DNA from: Flavobacteriales bacterium UBA4585
GTDB taxonomy: Bacteria; Bacteroidota; Bacteroidia; Flavobacteriales; Schleiferiaceae
Direction: 5' to 3'
Assembly: GCA_949487015.1 (NCBI GenBank)
Contig: CATAQZ010000006.1
Span: 1-7,698 of the forward strand
DNA: 7,698 nt
Within the stretch, counting starts at the first letter, position 1; the number at the start of each line of letters is the position of its first letter. Of this stretch, positions 1-6,900 are shown piece after piece. The position numbers and the translations under genes were made by a program. The notes below the pieces were generated by a model. That model had not been told where the DNA came from, did not search any database, and was given only the letters and a program-made list of their open reading frames with translations.

Positions 1-18
1 TAGCACGAAAGTCCCCTC

Positions 19-618
19 ATGTTTCAACCTGGAGTAGAATTTAACCAACAATTAGGCGGCTGGATCGAAGTCGTCTGTGGTCCCATGTTTAGCGGTAAAA
101 CCGAAGAGTTGATCCGTCGTATGCGTCGTGCGCAGATTGCCGGCCAAAAAGTGGAGATTTTCAAACCTGTTTCGGACGTTCGTTACGACGATCAAGAGGT
201 GGTTAGTCACGATAAAAATTCAATCCCTTCGATGCCTGTGGAAAGTTCTTCGAACATGCTATTACTCGCAGATGATGTACAGGTAGTGGGCATAGATGAA
301 GCTCAATTTTTTGACGACGGTATCGTAGAAGTCGCAAATACCCTTGCTAATCAAGGCAAGCGCGTAGTGATTGCGGGTTTAGATAAGGATTTCAAGGGCC
401 GCCCTTTTGGTCCTATGCCCCAGCTACTCGCAACGGCTGAATATGTTACGAAACTCCACGCCATTTGTCGCAGAACGGGCGGCCCCGCCCATTTCTCGTA
501 CAGAAAAGTTGCCGGAGATCAAACGTTTATGCTGGGAGAAACTGGCGAATACGAACCGGTGAGTAGGACTATATACAATCAATTGAACAACGCATCAGGT
601 GCTTCTGAAAGCGATTGA
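19..618 (+). CDS. tdk: Thymidine kinase (type II, TK1-like)
   Basis: Cytosolic salvage enzyme that phosphorylates thymidine to dTMP with ATP. The 199 residues match the usual TK1-family length. A Walker A loop lies at residues 21-29 (GPMFSGKTE), and a GIDEAQFF motif at 91-98 holds the expected catalytic base Glu94. AGLDKDFKGRPFG (119-131) and the C-terminal LGETGEYEP (172-180) are the substrate-binding and lasso regions. Of the four cysteines that bind structural zinc in most TK1 enzymes, only Cys150 remains; the other positions read Thr153, Ser182 and Ile185. From memory, Bacteroidota orthologues share this pattern, so it does not suggest a dead gene. The ATG at 19 gives the N-terminus typical of the phylum (MF...GWIEV). 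Only a weak GAAAG lies upstream, and the promoter is outside the window. The last 20 bases overlap the murF-alr start, suggesting cotranscription. Confidence 0.96.
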   Translation: MFQPGVEFNQQLGGWIEVVCGPMFSGKTEELIRRMRRAQIAGQKVEIFKPVSDVRYDDQEVVSHDKNSIPSMPVESSSNMLLLADDVQVVGIDEAQFFDDGIVEVANTLANQGKRVVIAGLDKDFKGRPFGPMPQLLATAEYVTKLHAICRRTGGPAHFSYRKVAGDQTFMLGETGEYEPVSRTIYNQLNNASGASESD

Positions 619-2920
619 CATAGCACAAACGGCCGGTGCAACCCTACACGGTAATGCGGCCCAGAATTTCGAAGCTTTTGCTTTCGATTCGCGCCGTATT
701 CATGCCGCGATACCTTCTTGTTTTATTGCTCTTAAGACAGCGCACTCAGACGGTCATCAGTATATTAAAGAAGCCATCTCCCGCGGTGCTACAACCATTA
801 TTTGCAGTGATGCTGCGCAACGTGCAGAAGCCCATCCAGAATTGGCTTTTATTGCGCACCCTAATCCTTTAGTGGTCGTACAATCTTGGGCAAACAACAA
901 ACGCGATAGACTCCACGGTCCGTTGCTTGCCATTACAGGGAGTACGGGTAAAACAGTGGTGAAGGAATGGCTGTTTCAGTTGTTAGGAACACCGCTTGAG
1001 GTACACCGTACTCCAGGAAGTTTTAATAGTGAACTCGGTATTGCTTTGGCCATGAGTAGCTTGAAGGAATCCCACACAAAAGCCATTATTGAAGTAGGAA
1101 TCGACCGCCCAGGAACCATGGAAGCGCATGCACAATGGTTGCGACCAGCGTTAGGAATATTTACAAACCTCGGTAATGCCCATTCAGAGCATTTCAAGGA
1201 TGAAAATGAGCATTTTACGGAAAAATGGCTCCTTTTTTCTCAATGCGAACGTATTGCAACGCACAGAAAATGGTGGGATAAAGCACAATCTTTAGGTTTG
1301 CCAACGCCGTCGGCTCTACTTTGGGGTCCAGGTGAAGAGTTGGATCCGGATGTATTGAATGAGGTTGCCTTTACCGGAGGCTATGAGCTAGAAAATGCAA
1401 TGAACGCGCTTGCAGGTGCGGTTTTGCTTGGCGTGCCTTTACCGGATGCACTGGCGCGATTAAAAACACTAGAACCCTTGCCTATGCGTCTTCAAGAAAT
1501 TGAGGCTAAGGACGGTGGAAAGCTGATTGAGGATACATACAGTTCAGATTTAGACAGCTTGCGTTTAGCGCTTGAGCAATTAATGATGCAACAAGGCGTA
1601 TCGAAGAAATGGGCTGTCTTGAGCACACTGGCAACGCCAGAGCTTACTGCTGTTGCACAAGCTATGGCGGATAAAATGGAATTGGACCGCATATGGTGGG
1701 TAAAAGATAGCGCTGAGGTTCGGGATTTAGTTACCGCTTTCGAGGGGCTTTCATTGCGTGATACCGCAGTTCTTATTAAGGGGCAACGCCGTTTCAAGCT
1801 TGAACAATTGGCCATAACGTTACGTCGTCAACACCACAGCACCTGGGCGGAAATTAATCTAGGTGCCATGCGTCGTAATCTACAGAAGTTTCAGGCGAAA
1901 CTTGAGCCTAATACCTTGGTGATGGCCATGGTGAAAGCTTCGGGTTACGGTACGGGAAGTTTTGAAATTGCTCGGGCATTGGAGGAAATGCACATCGATT
2001 ATTTGGGTGTAGCATTTGCGCAGGAAGCACTGAGTCTTCGTGCTCAGGGCATACAGTGCCCCATCCTTGTACTGAATTCAGAGGCCGCGCAGCTGCCCAT
2101 GTTGGCTCAGTCAGGGTGCGAGGTGGAGTTGTTTGATATGCACCAATTAAAAGATTGGTTAGCGGCACCGCAGCAAGAACACCTTTTACAAGTCCACATC
2201 AAAGTAGATACCGGAATGCACCGATTGGGTTTTCAGCCATCGGCGCTACAAGATTTGTTGGGCGTATTGCAATCGCGAAAGGACATCGTTGTTAATGGAA
2301 TTATGACGCATTTAAGCGCCAGTAATAATTCTAAAGAGGATGCATTTACAAAAGCCCAATTGGCCCAATTTCATTCGGCTTGCGAAGAAATTCGTCACCA
2401 CTATCCAAGCGCTAAAGCACATGCCTTAAATTCTTACGGAATTGCCCGACACACCGAAGCACAGCACGAAATGGTACGTTTGGGTTTAGGGCTCTATGGT
2501 TTGGGGACCTATGACGGTATTGACCGTCTCGAAGAAGTGCTGGCCTGGAAATGTACGGTGTCTCAAGTCGGTGTGCTCCAGCCCGGTGAAACATTAGGTT
2601 ATTCGAGGGCGTTTAAAGCAACAGAAATCACCCATTACGCCACTTTGCCTGTGGGCTATGCGGACGGCTTACAGCGCAGTTTATCGCTGGGTAAGGGCGC
2701 AGTATACATTCGAGGAAAACGTTGCGCCATTTTAGGAAGCGTTTGTATGGATATGGTTATGGTTGAATTAGGTGATTTACAGATCAGCCCTGGAGAAGAA
2801 GCCGTCCTCATAGGCCCAGAGCAATCGGCGGAAACTATGGCAAAAGATGCTGGAACTATTTCCTACGAAATCTTAACGGGGCTCGGTGCTCGAATTCCGC
2901 GTCTGTATTTGCAAGATTAA
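599..2920 (+). CDS. murF-alr: Bifunctional MurF ligase / alanine racemase fusion
   Basis: Two cytosolic cell-wall enzymes in one 773-residue chain. The N-terminal half (about 1-408) is UDP-N-acetylmuramoyl-tripeptide:D-alanyl-D-alanine ligase. It has the ATP loop GSTGKT (114-119), SFNSELGIAL (141-150), IIEVGIDRPGTME (163-175), NLGNAHSEHF (190-199), a probable carbamoylated Lys209, and MRLQE (296-300) ahead of the EDTYSSDL segment. The C-terminal half (about 415-773) is a PLP alanine racemase: PLP Lys446 in VKASGYG, probable carbamoyl-Lys535 and Arg542 in KVDTGMHRLGF, Arg627, catalytic Tyr668 in LGYSRAF, VGYADG, and VCMD (715-718). Fusion of these two enzymes is typical of Bacteroidota. The GTG start at 599 is chosen because an in-frame stop at 584-586 leaves no upstream ATG and the N-terminus fits the family. 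The MurF half seems short in its central domain, between residues 210 and 260. Confidence 0.95.
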   Translation: MLLKAIDIAQTAGATLHGNAAQNFEAFAFDSRRIHAAIPSCFIALKTAHSDGHQYIKEAISRGATTIICSDAAQRAEAHPELAFIAHPNPLVVVQSWANNKRDRLHGPLLAITGSTGKTVVKEWLFQLLGTPLEVHRTPGSFNSELGIALAMSSLKESHTKAIIEVGIDRPGTMEAHAQWLRPALGIFTNLGNAHSEHFKDENEHFTEKWLLFSQCERIATHRKWWDKAQSLGLPTPSALLWGPGEELDPDVLNEVAFTGGYELENAMNALAGAVLLGVPLPDALARLKTLEPLPMRLQEIEAKDGGKLIEDTYSSDLDSLRLALEQLMMQQGVSKKWAVLSTLATPELTAVAQAMADKMELDRIWWVKDSAEVRDLVTAFEGLSLRDTAVLIKGQRRFKLEQLAITLRRQHHSTWAEINLGAMRRNLQKFQAKLEPNTLVMAMVKASGYGTGSFEIARALEEMHIDYLGVAFAQEALSLRAQGIQCPILVLNSEAAQLPMLAQSGCEVELFDMHQLKDWLAAPQQEHLLQVHIKVDTGMHRLGFQPSALQDLLGVLQSRKDIVVNGIMTHLSASNNSKEDAFTKAQLAQFHSACEEIRHHYPSAKAHALNSYGIARHTEAQHEMVRLGLGLYGLGTYDGIDRLEEVLAWKCTVSQVGVLQPGETLGYSRAFKATEITHYATLPVGYADGLQRSLSLGKGAVYIRGKRCAILGSVCMDMVMVELGDLQISPGEEAVLIGPEQSAETMAKDAGTISYEILTGLGARIPRLYLQD

Positions 2921-4072
2921 AAACGTAAGTAAGAATACACCTGCTTGCCTTTCCAATAAACTTTCTGTCATTCCTGTGAAGAAAAACAATGCCCAAGCAT
3001 AACGCCAAGGTCCTTGAGACTGCAAGAATCCTACGGCAAATAAAAACAGAAGTAAGACAACCCCGATTATTCCACCTTCCGCAAAGTTCTGTAGAAGAAT
3101 GTTGTGAAAATCGTATTTGAATTCGTGCAAGTAATACGGCTCTTTTTTCTTGTAGAATACAGCATCGCACGATTGAAGTGCCTCGTGCAGTAGTTCATCG
3201 CCAGCTCCATTACCTACGCCGATAATTGGGGACTCATTCGCTATATTCCAGCCGTATTTCCATAAATAGACTCGGTGGTTTGTTTGCTTACCGTCAACCA
3301 TTCCATCGATACTGCGCCATTCATTTTTAAGATCAGTAAGTCGACGTGATGTTCCTGGCAATACTGCCATGAGCGTTACCATGGATAAAATGATTCCAGC
3401 AGCCCACATACTCGCCTTTTTCTTGTTAGCGATTTTTCCTCGTAGTAAGTCCAGCGTGCGTACGAGAATAAAAACAGGTAAGAGTAAAAGGTGAATACGT
3501 GCACTGAGCATGATGCAGCCGAAGAGCAGCCATACAATCAACAAGGCATGAAGGATCTTGTATTTTTTGTTTGCACTTTCCCAAAGGTAGGCTTCAAAAA
3601 TAAAAGCGGCTACGAGCAGGTAGAGGCTTTGGTAATGAATACCTAATCGTCCCCCTAATTCAAGGTCATTATATTGTACCCAGCCGTATTTGAATAGACT
3701 TTCCGCAACCGTCCAACTCCACGCCACAACGGTGGCATAGGCAAAAATAAGTGCCCAATGCCTGTACATCATATTTGCCATTGGTTTCCGCTTCGAACCC
3801 GCGATAAGTCCCATCAGAACAATCGGAAGAATCATAATTACATCTTGCCAGCCTTCACTTCGATGCGTACTCCACCAAATACTGATCAATTCCCAATCAA
3901 AGAAGGCCGCAGAGGCTAGGAGCAGCCATTTGTTAGGGTGCCAGTCGCCCTGAATCAGTAGTGCTATTCCCACCAAAATGAGCCCGTAAAGCGGACTGAG
4001 CCACTCGAAAGCGAAGGGCAAAAGAATGGCTGAAACAGCACCAGCATAAAAGAGAAAGGATCGGTTTTGCAT
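2873..4072 (-). CDS. O-antigen ligase / polymerase-like membrane protein (Wzy_C family)
   Basis: A 399-residue inner-membrane protein with about ten hydrophobic segments, spread over residues 5-205, 222-240 and 333-390. A large hydrophilic, probably periplasmic loop lies at about 241-332. The pattern fits the Wzy_C/WaaL superfamily: LSARIHLLLLP (189-199) with a conserved-type Arg192, then NHRVYLWKYGWNIANESPIIGVGNG (265-289), HNILLQNFAEGGIIG (323-337) with His323 where ligases carry a key histidine, and a final TESLLERQAGVF (369-380). Members move undecaprenyl-linked glycans onto lipid A-core, or polymerise them; sequence alone does not say which, or what the glycan is. Its ATG directly follows the TAA of the S41 peptidase gene with no gap, suggesting coupled translation. 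Its last 15 codons and stop lie antisense within the end of murF-alr. No glycosyltransferases are adjacent. Confidence 0.85.
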   Translation of the reverse strand: MQNRSFLFYAGAVSAILLPFAFEWLSPLYGLILVGIALLIQGDWHPNKWLLLASAAFFDWELISIWWSTHRSEGWQDVIMILPIVLMGLIAGSKRKPMANMMYRHWALIFAYATVVAWSWTVAESLFKYGWVQYNDLELGGRLGIHYQSLYLLVAAFIFEAYLWESANKKYKILHALLIVWLLFGCIMLSARIHLLLLPVFILVRTLDLLRGKIANKKKASMWAAGIILSMVTLMAVLPGTSRRLTDLKNEWRSIDGMVDGKQTNHRVYLWKYGWNIANESPIIGVGNGAGDELLHEALQSCDAVFYKKKEPYYLHEFKYDFHNILLQNFAEGGIIGVVLLLFLFAVGFLQSQGPWRYAWALFFFTGMTESLLERQAGVFLLTFLILQIQTRNSSTEPR

Positions 4073-5722
4073 TTAGAGTGTAACGCTCAAAAGTTCCGAT
4101 AACGTCTGTGGGTTTAAGACAATTTCTGCAGCACGTGCAATAACTTCATCTTTATGCAATCCGCGTTCAAGTGCACCGGGTATAGAATATTTACGTTGAA
4201 TCAGATAATCTGAGAGGTATTCACTGATCGCTTTTTTTTCGGATTCTAAAACATGGTCTTTACGCGCTTTGATGTTGTCAAGAATAGGGTTTAGATCCTC
4301 TGCACCTAAATAATCCATGTCGCTGGCCAATTCCTGTAAATCCCTTAAGCGCAGCTCACTAATGCTCTCGTAGGTGAATTCTTCATCGTTCAGGAAATCG
4401 GTGAAATCGTTCCAAATGGCCTCATTAATTTCATAGTCTCCGACGGTTATATCTGCTGGAATTTCCCCTATTGTCCGTGCAGCAAATTGCAAGTCCAAAC
4501 CTTCAGCACTTAAGGCAGCCACAAACTCAGGATAGTAGTCGTTTACGATGAGCGAATCGGGTGCAATACCGTTGCCATCGACGACGATTCTACCATTTTT
4601 TGTAGTGAATGTTTGTAGGTCCGATTTTTTGATTCTCTTGCCTTTTGCATCTCGGTCATACGCTACTTTTTGAATGCAACGTCCTGATGGAGTATAATAT
4701 TTTGCTACCGTAACTTTCATTTGTGCCCCAAATGGTAAGGGGTGGATTTGTTGAACCAATCCCTTGCCAAAACTAGGCTCACCTAAAATTACAGCACGAT
4801 CAAGATCTTGAAGTGCTCCAGCAACGATTTCGCTAGCAGAAGCGCTCGATCCATCTGTAAGCACAGCCAGTGGAATTTCAGGTAGGATTGGGCGGCCGAT
4901 GGTGCGATAAACGTCTTGAACGACACCTCCTCTCCCTCGAGTAGAAACTAACGTATCACTAGAGGAAACAAATAGGCTCACAATTTTCACGGCCTCCATA
5001 AGCAAGCCTCCACCGTTGCCTCGAAGATCTAATAGCAATGCTTCTGGGTTTTGTTTTTTAAGTGCTAAAGCTGCTTTTTTGACTTGAGCGCCTGCCTGCT
5101 CTGTAAAAGACTCGAGGTAGATATAGGCCACACCGTCCTCCCGCATACCATAAAAGGGCACGGCATCTTTGGCAATGTTCTCACGCTCAAAAGCAAAGTT
5201 CAATGACGGTGCATTGAAGCGTTTGGCAGATATCTTAACTTCAGTTCCTGGTGTTCCCTTGAGCAAGGTGCTTACTTCATTCACGCGAAGGCCTTCGAGT
5301 GGTTTGCCGTCGACAGAAACTAATACATCACCGACGATTAGACCGGCTTTATCTGCAGGTCCTCCCGGGTGAATGTCCGAAATAAGGACTGCGTCATCTA
5401 TTTTTTGAATAACACAACCAATACCACCGTATTCTCCTGTTTGAAGTAATCGTACATCTTCAATCTGATCTTCAGGATAGTAAACCGTGTAAGGATCCAA
5501 TTCTTCCAACATTCCCTCTATAGCGCTACCTACGGCTTGCTCAGCGCTCACTGGATCTACATAAATGTTTTGCACTTCGCGCAGCACGGCAGTAAAGACC
5601 TCTAATTGTTTGCTGGTCTCAAACGGGTCACCCGCAGATGCGCTTGTCAATAACCCAGCGCAACCGATGATAACGGGTAAGAGTAATTTCTTAGCCCAAT
5701 TTTTCACTAGAAAGTTCTTCAT
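4073..5722 (-). CDS. S41 family C-terminal processing peptidase (CtpA/Prc-like)
   Basis: A 549-residue envelope serine protease with a Ser-Lys dyad that trims or degrades proteins from their C-termini. It has an N-terminal signal peptide (basic residues up to Lys12, hydrophobic 13-25) and a PDZ domain at about 85-170, with GEYGGIGCVI leading into it and GGPADKAGL inside. The catalytic core runs from about 190 to 355: LLLDLRGNGGGLL (229-241), DGSSASASEIVAGAL (290-304) with nucleophile Ser295, and GEPSFGKGLVQ (314-324) with general base Lys320. The 25-residue Ser-Lys spacing matches known CTPs. A further C-terminal region of about 190 residues is rich in charged helices. ASA before Gly31 looks like a signal peptidase I site; IIGC at 18-21 resembles a lipobox, but the following residues are still hydrophobic. 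The start lies inside rnpA (32 base overlap). The substrate is unknown. Confidence 0.94.
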   Translation of the reverse strand: MKNFLVKNWAKKLLLPVIIGCAGLLTSASAGDPFETSKQLEVFTAVLREVQNIYVDPVSAEQAVGSAIEGMLEELDPYTVYYPEDQIEDVRLLQTGEYGGIGCVIQKIDDAVLISDIHPGGPADKAGLIVGDVLVSVDGKPLEGLRVNEVSTLLKGTPGTEVKISAKRFNAPSLNFAFERENIAKDAVPFYGMREDGVAYIYLESFTEQAGAQVKKAALALKKQNPEALLLDLRGNGGGLLMEAVKIVSLFVSSSDTLVSTRGRGGVVQDVYRTIGRPILPEIPLAVLTDGSSASASEIVAGALQDLDRAVILGEPSFGKGLVQQIHPLPFGAQMKVTVAKYYTPSGRCIQKVAYDRDAKGKRIKKSDLQTFTTKNGRIVVDGNGIAPDSLIVNDYYPEFVAALSAEGLDLQFAARTIGEIPADITVGDYEINEAIWNDFTDFLNDEEFTYESISELRLRDLQELASDMDYLGAEDLNPILDNIKARKDHVLESEKKAISEYLSDYLIQRKYSIPGALERGLHKDEVIARAAEIVLNPQTLSELLSVTL

Positions 5723-6083
5723 AATAGGTGTTGTAGCTGTGTATCAATTTTAGAAATCCATCTTCTAAAAAAGCATATTCATTGAGTCGATTGCCTAAGT
5801 AACGTAAGGACCAAGCTTGTTGTTGCGTTGGACCTTTGATAAGGTGTTTGTTTAGGCGGTATAATTCTCGCATTTGCCTTTTAATGCGATTCCTGTGGAC
5901 GGCACTTTTAATGGAGCGTTTTGGGACCACAACAGCGATTTGCCGTTGTACCTCTTTTTCAAGCGATGCGTCAATAAAGCGCAGAGAAAAAGGGAAAGAC
6001 TTTAAGGTCGTTCCTTCTTTATGTATAGTATCGAAAAGCCGAGGACTGGTCAGTTTTTCTTCTTTAGAAAAGGTAAAGCGCAT
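5691..6083 (-). CDS. rnpA: Ribonuclease P protein component
   Basis: Small basic protein (130 residues, normal length) that binds RNase P RNA and helps it remove 5' leaders from precursor tRNAs. The family signature, the RNR motif, is plain at AVHRNRIKRQMRELYRLNK (61-79), preceded by the strand IAVVVPKRSIKSA (49-61). The N-terminus TFSKEEKLTSPRLFDTIHKEG (4-24) is typical, which supports the ATG at 6083. There is no rpmH next to it, unlike the common rpmH-rnpA order in other phyla; a neighbouring S41 peptidase is what I would expect in Bacteroidota. The start codon sits directly after the T-run of an intrinsic terminator and has no Shine-Dalgarno, so its leader and promoter are unclear. The 3' end overlaps the S41 gene by 32 bases in a different frame. 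Confidence 0.96.
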   Translation of the reverse strand: MRFTFSKEEKLTSPRLFDTIHKEGTTLKSFPFSLRFIDASLEKEVQRQIAVVVPKRSIKSAVHRNRIKRQMRELYRLNKHLIKGPTQQQAWSLRYLGNRLNEYAFLEDGFLKLIHSYNTYYEELSSEKLG

Positions 6084-6111
6084 AAAAAAAGCCCGACGTA
6101 TTGCCGGGCTT
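6084..6111 (-). terminator. Intrinsic terminator after the hemD-like gene, abutting the rnpA start
   Basis: Read on the minus strand, AAGCCCGGC (6111-6103) pairs with GTCGGGCTT (6097-6089) as a nine-pair stem with one G-T wobble and a five-base loop AATAC. A run of seven T residues (6090-6084) follows, the first two of them in the stem. The stem starts 17 bases after the hemD-like stop codon. On the plus strand no T-run follows the hairpin, so it is directional. The rnpA ATG starts at the very next base. Confidence 0.88.
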
Positions 6112-6128
6112 GTAAATTAAGGATTTTC

Positions 6129-6893
6129 TTACTTCTTATTAACGTCCTTGATATAATCGCTGATGGCTTTGGTCATTGATGGTGCATCCGGCGTTGGCGC
6201 AGGAATATCAACGATTAACCCGTGGTTTTCTGCCTCCTTTTGCGTCGTAGATCCAAAACAAGCTAAACGCGTATTGTTTTGTTTAAAATCAGGAAAATTC
6301 TCGTAAAGAGACTTGATTCCAGAAGGAGAGAAAAAGACAAGTATATCATAGAATACATCTTCAAGATCACTCAAGTCGCTAACTACTGTATTGAATAATA
6401 TGGCGCGAGTGTAATTAATGTTCGCAGCTTCAAGAGCATTTGGAATGGATGGTTTTAAACTATCCGAGGACGGCATTAAAAACTTTTCATTCTTGAATTT
6501 CTTCAAGGTTGGAATGAGCTCATCAATTTTTAAGTTACCGTGGTAGATCTTGCGTTTACGGTACACTACATATTTCTGTAAGTAGTATGCAATAGCCTCT
6601 GAAATACAGAAATAGCGCGTATCTGGTGAAATCTGTACGCGCATGTCCTCACACATTCTAAAGTAGTGGTCCACTGCATTTTTTGAAGTTAAGATCACAT
6701 TGCGGTATTCGCGAATCTGAATCTTATCCTTTCTGAAGTTGGATGCAGTGACGCCTTCAACATGGATGAAAGAACGAAAGTCAACATCTACCTTGTGTTT
6801 ATCGGCAAGCGTAAAGAAGGGGTGACTTTCTGTGGTGGGTTCTGGTTGTGAAACTAGAATGGATCTCACCTTTGCTTTTCGGATGTCTGTCAT
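6129..6893 (-). CDS. Uroporphyrinogen-III synthase family protein (HemD-like)
   Basis: A 254-residue soluble protein of the HemD fold (two Rossmann-like domains joined by strands). The family enzyme cyclises hydroxymethylbilane to uroporphyrinogen III, the branch point to heme, siroheme and cobalamin. Visible features are the opening strand ILVSQPEP (12-19), VILTSKNAVDHYF (66-78), FCISEAIAYYL (95-105), FLMPSSDSLKPSIPNAL (138-154), ILVFFSPSGIKSLYENF (184-200) and ACFGSTTQKEAENHG (211-225). The last two are the most typical HemD segments. The sequence is a Bacteroidota-type variant that is divergent from enterobacterial HemD, and HemD proteins share few invariant residues, so activity is inferred. 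No other tetrapyrrole gene is present. It starts seven bases after the DUF4271 stop and ends in a strong terminator, so it is probably the last gene of its operon. No Shine-Dalgarno precedes the ATG. Confidence 0.85.
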   Translation of the reverse strand: MTDIRKAKVRSILVSQPEPTTESHPFFTLADKHKVDVDFRSFIHVEGVTASNFRKDKIQIREYRNVILTSKNAVDHYFRMCEDMRVQISPDTRYFCISEAIAYYLQKYVVYRKRKIYHGNLKIDELIPTLKKFKNEKFLMPSSDSLKPSIPNALEAANINYTRAILFNTVVSDLSDLEDVFYDILVFFSPSGIKSLYENFPDFKQNNTRLACFGSTTQKEAENHGLIVDIPAPTPDAPSMTKAISDYIKDVNKK

Positions 6894-6900
6894 GTGTGTG

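Noticed and set aside
976..1197. Open antisense frame inside murF-alr, one of several in this gene (also 1492-1815 and 1908-2168).
   Set aside because: These are antisense shadows of a well-supported protein, with no recognisable domain or start signal.
2354..2371. Tandem GCCCAATT-GGCCCAATT motif containing the palindrome CCAATTGG in murF-alr.
   Set aside because: It encodes the repeated residue pairs AQ-LAQ in the racemase domain; codon repetition explains it, with no other copies seen.
2921..3050. Search for a shared bidirectional terminator between murF-alr and the O-antigen ligase gene.
   Set aside because: Only short imperfect pairings such as CAAGG/CCTTG were found, with no T-run, and all lie within coding sequence.
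5836..6120. Plus-strand open frame opposite rnpA that runs through the terminator.
   Set aside because: The rnpA reading is unambiguous, and the plus-strand translation is low-complexity basic sequence with no known motif.
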